64,000 bases of DNA from Hyperoodon ampullatus (Eukaryota; Chordata; Mammalia; Artiodactyla; Ziphiidae). Every line of letters begins with the position of its first letter. Position 1 is the stretch's first letter. Under the pieces are notes generated by a model. It ran no database searches, was not told the DNA's origin, and was given only the letters and a program-made list of their open reading frames with translations. The DNA lies in the NCBI GenBank assembly GCA_949752795.1, contig CATKHW010000009.1, positions 682,001 to 746,000 on the forward strand. The letters run 5' to 3'. This document shows positions 25,411-35,798 of this stretch, piece by piece. Both the position numbers and the translations under genes were made by a program.

Positions 25411-26580
25411 GGGCTGCACACACAGGAACCGTGCACATAGCCCACCTTGCAGAGAACCCCCAGCTCAAATGTCGCTCACAGTTGACACAGAACACCTCAG
25501 AGCAGGACTTGAAATAACAAGCAGCAGCTCTGACAGGTCTGTGACCCTAGGTATCACTCTCTGTGGCCTCTCTCTGCCTGGTCTTCCAGACACTTCTACT
25601 GCATCCAGGGCAACAGGCCTCTGTCTCCACCCACCATCACTCCTCTCCCTGACTCCTGGGTTCCTCTCGTTAGGATAGGGTCTTCTTGAAGTTGTTTTCC
25701 ACTCATGGACCACATAAAATGATAAGAAAACAAGCCACAGCTGCAGCCCCTTGTCTATCCTGACTCTCAAGAGCCCACACCTGTTCCTTGGGCCTGGCCC
25801 GTTTAGCAAGGCTCATTTTCTGCAACTGTGAGCCGCAGAGGGGTGAGGATTGGCTGATTTGGGCAGCCTGACACCGCCTGCCAGCCCTCCCCAGGTGTGC
25901 CTGGGTTGAGGTCAATATAAACACCTCTCCAGTCAGCAAGAGCACCTGTAGCTGTGCCTGACGCCACATTATCTGCCCCATCAGCAGTGTCGGGGCTGGG
26001 GTGGTGGGAGGGAGTGAAGGGCCATGGCTTTCTGGGTGGTCCAGTGTGAGTGGGGCTCTGCTGGACTTTCTGCAGGAGTTGCCAGGCTGCAACCTGCTAA
26101 AGAAGAGGATGTGTCACCCATACCTGCCGCTGGAATTTCTCCCCAGGCAGAGGTGAGGAAGTAAAAAAGCAGTGGGGGCTGTGGCAGGAGGGTATCTCAG
26201 GCAGGGAAATGGAAAGCTTCCAGAAGAGCATCTGGTGCCAGGACCATCCTGGCTGTACTGCAGGCACCACGTCGGCCTGCATGCTGTCGCTGGTGTGGCT
26301 CCACAGACTTTCCTCTAGGCTTGCAAGTTCTTGTACATATTCAGGTGTTTTACCTGGAAAGGGTGGGAAGATTTCAGCTGCAGCAGGACTGGGGCTCAGC
26401 TCACATTTACTCACAGACGCCTCGACATAATCCCCCAGTTTTGCAATGAGGATGCTCCTTGTGGGGTGGACCGCTGCTGACTGCATGGGACATGATTTCC
26501 CACTTCTGAACAACTTAAGAATTTTTTACCACTGGAGCAAGTGCCCTTATACGATTTTCCTCTGTATAACTGGTGGGTTC
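25411..26580. other. Unassigned unique-looking sequence
   Basis: About 1.2 kb of moderate to high GC. Open frames of 110-140 codons occur on the minus strand (25,465-25,809; 25,703-26,092; 26,097-26,513), but they overlap, lack recognisable domains and have no convincing start context. A TATA-like string, CAATATAAACACC, is at about 25,914. This could be more retroviral or gene-derived sequence; I cannot tell. Confidence 0.4.
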
Positions 26581-26754
26581 TGTATTTTTTTTTCCTTTTT
26601 TTCTTTTTGGTTCAAGGTAGGTTTTATTTATTCCTCTTTTTCTTAATTTAGAGATATAAACATGGAAATAATGCATTAATATAAAGACGTCTATATGAAG
26701 GGAAAAACTTTTTTTCTATTTTATTTTATAAAACGTTATTTATTTATTTTTAAT
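26581..26754. other. T-rich and AT-rich tract before L1
   Basis: Low-complexity sequence with runs of T and TTTATTTATTT motifs. It is the expected antisense A-rich tail region of the following L1 fragment, possibly with a second short insertion. Confidence 0.55.
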
Positions 26755-28066
26755 TTTTTAAAATTTATTTATTTCTTTTATACAGCAGGTTCTTATTGGA
26801 TATCTATTTTATACATATAAGTGTGCACATGTGAATCCCAGTCTCCCAATTCATCCCACCACCACCCTCACATTGCGTTCCCCTCTTGGTGTCCATATGT
26901 TTGTTCTCTACATCTGTGTCTCTATCTCTGCCCTGCAAACCGGTTCATCTGTACCAATTGTCTGGGTTCCACATATATGCATTAATATCCAATATTTGTT
27001 TTTCTCTTTCTGACATACTTCACTCTGTATGACAGTCTCTAGATCCATCAAGGTCTCTACAAATGACCCAATTTCATTCCTATGTATGGCTGAGTAATAT
27101 TCCATTGTATATATGTACCACATGTTATCCATTCGTCTGTCTGTGGGCACTTAGGTTGCTTTCATTACCTGGCTATTGTAAATAGTGCTGCAATGAACAT
27201 TGTGGTGAATGTGTCTTTTTGATTTATGCTTTCCTTTGGGTATATGCCCAGTAGTGGGATTGCTGTATTATATGGTAATTCTATTTTTAGTTTTTTAAGG
27301 AACCTCCATTCTGTTCTCCATAGAGACTGTATCGATTTACATTCCCAACAATAGTGGAAGAAGGTTCCTTTTCTCCACACCCTCTCCAGCATTTGTTGTT
27401 TGTAGATTTTCTGATGATGCCCATTCTAACAGGTGTGACGTGATAACTCATTGTAGTTTTGATTTCCATTTCTCTAATAATTAGTGATGTTGAGCAGATT
27501 TTCATGTACGTCTTGGCCATCTCTATGTCTTCTTGGAAGAAATGTCTATTTAGATCTTCTTCCATTTTTGTATTGGGTTTTTTGTCTTATTAATGTTGAC
27601 CTACATGAGCTGTTTATATATATTGGAGATTAATCATTTCTCCATTGATTCGTTTGCAAATATATTCTGCCATTCTGAGGGTTGTCTTTTCGTCTTGTTT
27701 GTAGTTTCCTTTGCTTTGCAAAAGCTTTTAAGTTTCACTAGGTCCCATCTGTTTAGCTTCTATTTTTTATTTCATTACAATAGGAGGTGGATCAAAAAAG
27801 ATCTTGCTGTGATTTACGTCAGAGTATTCTTCGTAAGTTTTCCTCTCAGAGTTTTATACTCTCCGGACTTACATTAAGGTCTCTAATCCATTTTGAATAT
27901 ATTTTTATGTATGGTGTTGGGGAGTGTTCTAATTTCATTTTTTACATGTAGCTGTCCATATTTCCCAGCACCACTGATTGAAGAGACTGTCTTATCTCCA
28001 TTGTATACTCTTGCCTCCTTTGTCATAGATTAGTTGACCATAGGTGTGTAGGTTTATCCCTGGGCT
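26755..28066 (-). mobile_element. 5'-truncated L1, copy a (ORF2 C-terminus and 3' UTR, antisense)
   Basis: Minus-strand frames give recognisable L1 ORF2p C-terminal sequence, for example YIYTMEYYSAIHRNEIG at about 27,067-27,117 and segments at 27,165-27,392 and 27,287-27,565. Frameshifts and stops break the reading frame. The element has no endonuclease or reverse-transcriptase core and no 5' UTR. It stops near 28,066, just before a T-rich run that begins the next L1. It cannot mobilise itself. Confidence 0.9.
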
Positions 28067-29590
28067 TTCTTTTTTTTTTTTTTCCTTTTAAAGGTTTATT
28101 GGAGTATAATTGCTTTACAATGGAGTGTTAGTTTGTGCTGTATAACAAAGTGAATCAGCTATACATATACAAATATCACCAGATCCCCTCCCTCTTGCAT
28201 CTCCCTCCCACACTCCATATCCCACCTCTTTATGTGGTCACAAAGCACCGAGCTGATCTCCCTGTTCTATGTGGCTGCTTCCCAGTACCTATCGGTGTTA
28301 CATGTGGTAATGTATTTATGTCCATGCCACTCTCTCACTTCGTCCCAGCTTACCCATACCCTTTCCGGTGTCCTCAAGTCCTTTCTCTACTTCTGTGTCC
28401 TTAATCCTGTCCTGCAACTTGGTTCTTCATAATCTTTTTTTTTCTTCATTAGATTCCGTATATCTCTGTTAACATACATTATTTGTTTTTCCTTTTCTGA
28501 CTTACTTCACTGTGTAGGACAGATTCTAATCCATCCACCTCAGTACAAATAACTCAGTTTTGCTTCTTTTTATGGCTGAGTAATATTCTATTGTATATAT
28601 GTGCCAGATCTTCTTTATCCATTCATCTGTCGATGGACACTTAGGTTGCTTCCATGTCCTGGCTATTGTAAATAGAGCTTCAATGAATATTTTTGTACAT
28701 AACTCTTTTTGAATTATGGTTTTCGCAAGGTAAATGCCCAGTAGTTGGAGCGTTGTGTCGTATGGTACTTCTATTGTTAGTTATTTAAAGGAACCTCCGT
28801 ACTGTTCACCCTAGTGCCCATATCAATTTACATTCCCACCCACAGTGCAAGTGTGTTCCCTGTTCTCCAATAAAGGCCTCTCCAGCATTTATTGTTTTGT
28901 AGATTTTTTTGATGATTGCCACTCTGACTGCTGTGAGGTGATACCTCACGGTAGTTTTGATTTGCATTTCTCTAATGATTAGTGATGTTCAGCATCCTTT
29001 CATGTGTTTCTTGGTAATCTGTATATCTTCTTTGGAGAAATGTCTATTTAGGTCTTCTGCCCGTTTTTGGATTGGGTTGTTTGTTTTTGTGATATTGAGC
29101 TGCATGAGGTGCTTGTAAAGTTTGGAGATTAATCCTTTATCAATTGCTTCATTTGAAAATATTTTCTCCCATTCTGAGGGTTGTTTTTGCATCTTGTTTA
29201 TGTTTTCTTGTACTGTGTAAAAGCTTTTAAGTTTCATTAGGTCCCATTTGTTGATTTCTGTTTTTATTTCCATTTCTCTAGGAGGTGGGTCAAAAAGGAT
29301 CTTGCTGTGATTTATGTCATAGAGTGTTCTGCCTATGGTTTCCTCTAAGTGTTTTATAGTGTCTGGTCTTATATTTAGATCTCTAATCAATTTAGAGTTT
29401 ATTTTTGTGTATGGTGTTATGGAGTGTTCTAATTTCATTCTTTTATGTGTAGGGGTCCAGTTTTCCCAGCACCAATTACTGAAGAGACTGTCTTTTCTCC
29501 ATTGTATATCCTTAGCTCCTTTGTCATAGATGAGATAGCCATAGGTATGTAGGTTTATCTCTTAGCTTTCTGTCCTGTTCCATTGATCTG
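28067..29590 (-). mobile_element. 5'-truncated L1, copy b (antisense)
   Basis: It begins on the plus strand with a run of T (the poly-A tail) and the 3' UTR containing GGAGTATAATTGCTTTACAA, then an ORF2 C-terminal region. The longest frame, 28,989-29,438 on the minus strand, reads as the ORF2p region just before the C-terminus. The element ends at about 29,590 directly against M1.74 sequence (TATGCCAATCTACATACACT). Its 5' end lies at almost the same L1 coordinate as that of copy a, although the two belong to different subfamilies by their 3' UTRs. Confidence 0.9.
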
Positions 29591-30413
29591 TGATTATGCC
29601 AATCTACATACACTTGATTCCATTATGGAGACATATAAATACATAGGTTTCAAGATTATTAGCAGTCAGATATATTCCTCTTCAGTGAATAGGGTGTTTT
29701 GTTTCCAGTTCATTGAGAAAGGAGTAGGTCTTGTCTATTACATATTTGGTATATGGAATGGTATCTGTGCTAATTTCAAACTCTGCTTTTACACATCACC
29801 CCACGTCACCTTTCCCCTTAAGGAGGCATAAGTGTGTTTTCTAAATGTGTAACTCTGTTCTGTTTTGAAATTCAGTTCATGTGTGTCCATGTTTACATTC
29901 CCTCTATAAGTGATATATTACAATAAGTTTCTTTTTCTTTGTGGCTCATTTCCCTTAGCATCATCATACCTAAACCCACTCATTATGCTGCTATTGGCCT
30001 TATGACATTGATTTTATGTCTGAGTGACATTCCATTGTATATAAGTACCACAACATCTTTATCCATTATTTTCCCTTTCCTGGGATATTTAAAGTGTACC
30101 AAAGTCGAGGTTCTTGTAAACAGAGCAGCCCTAAACTTTGGGCTGGCTGTGTGTTGTGGATTTTTAATTTTCCCAAAATACACGCCCATGAGTGGAAGTG
30201 TGCTATGCTCTGTAGCTCTGTTTTAGAAAACAACATACAGATCTCCAGAGAGGCTGTTGGCCATTTACATCCTGTCCGTCGGTGTAACCAGGCTCCCTTT
30301 TCTCCATGGCCTGTCCTGTATTTGTGGTTTTTACACTATTTGTGGATAGCCCTTTTGACCGGAGGTAAGTGACACTTCTATGTAGGGTGGATTTGCAATG
30401 CCTGATGGCTTGC

Positions 30414-30486
30414 TTGGCCAAAAAGGGCGTATGCATTTTTTTCCCGAATATATTCAAGAAAATACACATACTCCCTTTTCGGCCAA
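30414..30486. repeat. Palindrome of M1.74, copy 4
   Basis: Left arm TTGGCCAAAAAGGGCGTATG is consensus. The right arm has several changes (AATACACATACTCCCTTTTC), so the hairpin is imperfect. Confidence 0.88.
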
Positions 30487-31599
30487 GGGCAACATTGTCG
30501 AAGTTCTGTCGCTTTTCATGTGCTTTAAAGACGACTCCAATCTACCTCTTGAAATCTGTTTCCTTCAATTCTGCCTTGCATTCAAATCCTCTTCACTGCC
30601 TTACCTCAATATATTTCTGGATGATAGTTGTCCTTTATAACTCTGCAAGTTTGTGAATTGCTGTGCCCCTGATTTCCATTTTTCAACTTGCTTATTTGTG
30701 AGCTGGCTGCAATACCGCAGGATGGCTTTAGGCCCTAGTCTGGTCCCGGGGTTGCAGGCTGTGCCTTTGTTTAATTCTTCTTCCTGATGGGAAACTAGAG
30801 TGACATGTGCCCATCCAAACACCTACAGCTAATGTCTCATTTGTTTCCCCTCTTCCTGTTCATCCTCTGCACAATTTGAAAACTGTGCATAACAGGAGGG
30901 TAAAGGCGCTGACACTCCAAGTGGGGAGATTTTTAGTAATGCAGATGGAATGGCAAAGCCAAGCATGAGGAAAGGAAAAATGAGGTACCTTTTAGAAAAC
31001 TTTCCCGATTACACAGTGTACCATCCACTGGGTTTCCCATGCATGTGTTAACTGTAGGAAGATTCCCTTAAACATGGAGAGTTGGGGCCACTAGAATGGG
31101 TAGCACACAGTATTGCTCTAAGTGGTGTTCTTTTGCTCACACAACCTCAGCAATCTTGTCAGACCCAAGTGTCCAGTCTTATGTCTCATCCAGCTGTGGA
31201 TGTAAAGGTGGTCAATCCAGGTTGCATCACAGGCCCTGAACGTAATTTTTAAGACTTTCTCCCTGTTTCGCTGTTTTTGCATTTTGCTTTTGAAATTTAT
31301 TTTTATAAGGGGGTTTAGATGAATTTCAGTGCTGTGTTCATGTCATTATACACACACATGATTCATTTATGGAGACATGAGAATACATATGTTTTAAAAT
31401 ACTTACTAGTCAGATATATTCCTCTTCAATGAATAGGGGTTGTTGAGTCCAGTTCATTTTGCCGGGAGTAGGTGCTGTCTATTACATACTTGGTTTATGG
31501 AACGATATCTGTGCTAATTAAGGACTGTGGATTTATGCATAACCCCATCTCGCCTTTCCCCTTAATCAGGCAGAAGTTTGTTTTCTAAATGTGTGACTC

Positions 31600-31765
31600 T
31601 GTTGTGTTTGTAATTCAGTTCATGTGTAGCCATGTGTACATTCCCGCTATAACTGATATCTTATGATAAGTTTCATTGTTCTGTTGTCTTTCCTAACTCA
31701 GTTCATGTGTAGCCATGTTTACAGGACCTTCATAAGTGATAATTTCTGATAAGTTTCTTTTTCTC
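31600..31765 (+). repeat. Internal duplication or hybrid junction in an M1.74 unit
   Basis: The segment with CAGTTCATGTGTAGCCATG appears twice, about 91 bp apart. The first copy has the diverged form (ACATTCCCGCTATAACTGAT) found beside the island. The second has the homogeneous form (ACAGGACCTTCATAAGTGAT) found in block 3. This accounts for the 1,833 bp period. Confidence 0.82.
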
Positions 31766-32246
31766 TGTGACTTATTTCACTTAGAATCCTTGTACCTGAA
31801 TACACTCATTTGCTGCTACTGCCCTTATGACATTGATTTCATGGCTGAGGGATATTCCATCGTACGTAAGTACCACAATTTCTTGAAGCATTTTTGTCTT
31901 TTCTGGGATATTTAACTTGTACCCAAGTTGAGGTTCTTGTAATCAGTGCAGCCCTAAATTTTGGGGTGGCTCTGTCTGATTGATTTTCAGTTTTCCCAAG
32001 GTATCTTCCCTAGACTGGAAGTGCCCTTGGCTCTGTAGCTCTGTTGTTTCCTTGTTTTAGGGCACACAACGCACTCCTCCAGAGAGGCAGTTGGCAATTT
32101 ACATCATGCCCTTCAGCAAAACTAGGCTCCCTGTTCTCCAGCACCGGTCTTGACTTTCTCGTTTTTACACATTTTGTGATTTCCCTTTTGACCTGTGGGA
32201 AGTGATACTTCTTTGTAGTGCAGAGTTCCATTGCCCGCTTGCTTGC

Positions 32247-32317
32247 TTGGCCAAAGAGGGCGTATGCGTTTTCTCCTGTATATATTCAGGAGACAACGCA
32301 TACGCCCTTTTTTAGCC
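32247..32317. repeat. Palindrome of M1.74, copy 5
   Basis: Arms TTGGCCAAAGAGGGCGTATG and CGCATACGCCCTTTTTT. The outer right end is altered to TAGCCCAG, and the centre reads TGTATATATTCA. Confidence 0.88.
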
Positions 32318-33988
32318 CAGTGCATCACTGTCGAAGTTGTGCCCCTCTTCCTGTGCTTTAAAGGTGATTCCAATGTACCTCTTGAAATCTGTTTCCTGCT
32401 ATTCTGGCTCACATTCAAGTCTGCCTCGATGCCTTCCCTCAAAAGATTTTTGTACGATAGTTGTCCATTATTACACTGCCAATTTGTGAATTTCTGTGCC
32501 CCTGAGCTCCATTTTTCAACTCGTTTTTTGTGAGCTGACCGCAAGTCCACAATTTTGGTTCTGGACCTCTACTGGTTTCCGGCGGGTGGCTGAGACTTTG
32601 GTTAACTCTTCTTCCAGCCAGGAAATTAGAGTGACATGTGACCGTCCAAATGCCTAACAGCTACTCTCTCATTGGTTCTCCCTCTTCCCTTTCATCCTCT
32701 GCCAAATTGGCAACGTGTGCGAACCAGGAGGATTGAGGGGCTGTCACTCCAAGTTGGGAGATTGATAGTAAAGCAGTTGTAAAGTCAAACCGGAGCACCA
32801 GGAGAGGGAATATTAGTTGAGTTTTAGAAACCATTCGTATTCACAGTGTGTCCATTCTCTAGGTTTCCCGTACATGTTATAGCTGTAGTAATATTCCCTT
32901 CAACCTGGAGAGTTGGGAACCTTGGAATGTGTGCCACACATTATTGCTTTAAATGGTCTGCATTTGCTCACCAAATCTCACCAATCCTCACAGTCCCAAG
33001 TGTACAGCCTTATGCCACATCCAGCTGTCGTTGTATATAGGGTCATTCCAGGTTTCATCAGAGCCCCTGAAGGAATTGTAAAGAATTTCCCTGTTTTTTT
33101 TGTTTTGTTTTCGAAATTCCTTTTTATAGTGGGTTTGAGCTGATTCTCACTGCCATGTTTTTGCCAGTCTAGACACACTTGATTCCCTTACGGAGACATA
33201 TCAATATATAGGTTTTAATATTCTTACTAGTCAGATATATTCCTCGCCGGGAAATAGTGGGTTTTGTGTCCCTTTCACTGAGGAAGGTGTAGGTCTTGTC
33301 TATTGCGTAGTTGGTTTTTGGAACGGTATCTGTACTTATATGAAACTCTGGTTTGATGCATCACCCCACCTATCCTTCACCCTTAAGCAGGCATAAGAGT
33401 GTTTTCTAAATGTGAGACTCTGTTCTCTTTCCTAAATCAGTTCATGTGTAGCCATGTTTACAGGACCTTCATAAGTGATATCTTATGATAAGTTTTCTTT
33501 TCTCTGTGACTTATTTCACTTAGAATCATCGTACCTGAATCCACTCATTTTGCTGCTACTGGCCTTATGACATTGATTTCATGGCTGAAGGATATTCCAT
33601 CTTATGTAAGTAACACAATTTCTTGAACCATTTTTGTGTTTCCTGGGATATTTAAGGTGTATCCATGTTGAGGTTCTTGTAAGCAGTGCAGCCCTCAATT
33701 TTGGGGTGGCTCTGTCTTATTGATTTTCAGTTTTCCCATGGTATATTCCCTAGACTGGAAGTGCCCTTGGCTCTGTAGCTCTGTTGATTACTTGTTTTAG
33801 GGAACACAATGCACTCCTCCAGAGAGGCAGTTGGCAATTTACATCCTGCCCATCAGCATAACTAGGCTCCCTGTTCTCCACGGCCTTTCTTGCCTTTCTG
33901 GTTTTTACACATTTTGCGGATGTCCCTTTTTTACCGGTGGGAAGTGATACTTCTTTGTAGTGCAGATTTGAATTGCCCGCTTGCTTGC

Positions 33989-34060
33989 TTGGCCAGAAAG
34001 GGCGTATGCGTTTTCTCCTGAATATATTCAGGAGAAAATGCATACGCCCTTTTTGGCCAA
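33989..34060. repeat. Palindrome of M1.74, copy 6 (near-perfect)
   Basis: Both arms are close to consensus, from TTGGCCAGAAAGGGCG to CGCCCTTTTTGGCCAA, and the centre CTCCTGAATATATTCAGGAG pairs completely. This is one of the best preserved hairpins, with a stem of about 33 bp and a minimal AT loop. Confidence 0.92.
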
Positions 34061-35726
34061 GTGCATCATTGTCGAAGTTGTGCCCCTCTTCCTGTCCTTT
34101 AAAGTTGATTCCAATGTACCTCTTGAAATCTGTTTCCTGCTATTCTCGCTCACATTCAAGTCCACCTCGTTGCCTTCCCTAAATGGATTTTCGGAAGATA
34201 GTTGTCCTTTATTATTCTGACAGTTTGTGAATTGTTGTGCCCCTGAGCTCCATTATTCAACTCATTTTTTGTGAGCTGACGGCAGGTCCAAAACTTTGGT
34301 TCAGGAACTATACTGGTTCCCGACGGATGGCTGAGACTTTGGCTACTTCTTCTACCTGCAGGGAAATTAGAGTGACATGTGCCCGTCCAAATGCCTAACA
34401 ACTACTCTCTCATTGGTTCTCCCTCTTCCCTTTCATCCTGTGCCATATTGGCAACCTGTGCGAACCAGGAGGTTAAAGCGGCTGTCTCTACAATTTGGGA
34501 CATTGATAGAAAAACAGTTGGAAAGTCAAACCGGAGCACCAGGAGAGGGACTATTAGTTGAGTTTTAGAAACCTTTCATATTCACAATGTGTCCATTCTC
34601 TAGGTTTCACATACATGTTTTAGCTGTAGTAATATTCCCTTCAACCTGAAGAGTTGTAACCCTTGGAATGTGTGCCATGCATTATTGCTTTAAATGGTCT
34701 GCATTTGCTCACCAAATCTCACCAATCCTCTCAGTCCCAAGTGTCCAGCCTTATGCCACATCCAGCTGTCGTTGTAGATAGGGTCATTCCAGGTTTCTTC
34801 AGAGCCCCTGAAGGAATTGTATAGAATTTCCCTGGTTTTTTGTTTTGTTTTTCAAATTCCTTTTTATAGAGGGTTTGAGCTGATTCTCACTGACATATTT
34901 ATGCCAGTCTAGGCACACTTGATTCACCTATGGAGACATATACGTACAGAGGTTTTAAGATTCTTACTAGTCAGATATATTCCTCTGCAGGAATTATGGG
35001 GTTTTGAGTCCCTTTCACTGAGGAAAGTGTTGGTCTTGTCTTTTCCATAGTTGGTTTTTGGAATGGTACTTGTACTAGTATCACACTCTGGTTTTATGCA
35101 TCACCCCACCTCCCTTCCCCCTTAAGCAGGCATAAGAGTGTTTTCTAAATGTGAGATTCTGTTCTCATTCATAGCTCAGTTCATGTGTAGCCATGTTTAC
35201 AGGGCCTTCATAAGTGATATCTTATGATAAGTTTCTTCTTCTCTGTGATTTTTTTCACTTAGAATCATCGTACCTGAATCCACTCATTTTGCTGCTACTG
35301 ATCTTATGACATTGATTTCATTGTTGAGGCGTATTCAATTGTACGTAAGTAACACAATTTCTTGAACCATTTTTGTCTTTCCTGGGATATTTAAGGTGTA
35401 CCCAAGTTGAGGGTCTTGTAAGCAGTTCAGCCTTCAATTTTGTGTTTGCTCTGTTTTATTGATTTTCAGTTTTACCAAGGTATATTCCCTAGACTGGAAG
35501 TGCCCTTGGCTCTGTAGCTCTGTTGTTTACCTGTTTTAGGGAACGCAATGCACTCCTCCAGAGAGGCAGTTGTCAATTTACATCCTGCCCATCAGCATAA
35601 CTAGGCTCCCTGTTCTCCAGGGCCTTTTTTGCCTTTCTGGATTTTACACATTTTGCGTATATCCCTTTTTAGAGGTGGGAAGTGATACTTCTTTATAGTG
35701 CAGGTTTTCATTGCCCATGTGCTTGC

Positions 35727-35798
35727 TTGGCCAAAAAGGGCGTTTGCGTTTTCTCCTGAATATATTCAGAAGAAAATGCATACGCCCTTTTTGGCCAA
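35727..35798. repeat. Palindrome of M1.74, copy 7
   Basis: Arms TTGGCCAAAAAGGGCGTTTG and GCATACGCCCTTTTTGGCCA, with only a few unpaired positions. Confidence 0.9.

Noticed and set aside
28989..29438. A 149-codon minus-strand frame that could be a functional gene
   Set aside because: It is the L1 ORF2 C-terminal region of a 5'-truncated copy with no promoter, endonuclease or reverse-transcriptase core.
33750..34220. Short open frames on both strands over the macrosatellite palindrome, conserved in many units
   Set aside because: Conservation is that of the satellite DNA. The two strands give similar peptides because the DNA is palindromic. No start or domain evidence.
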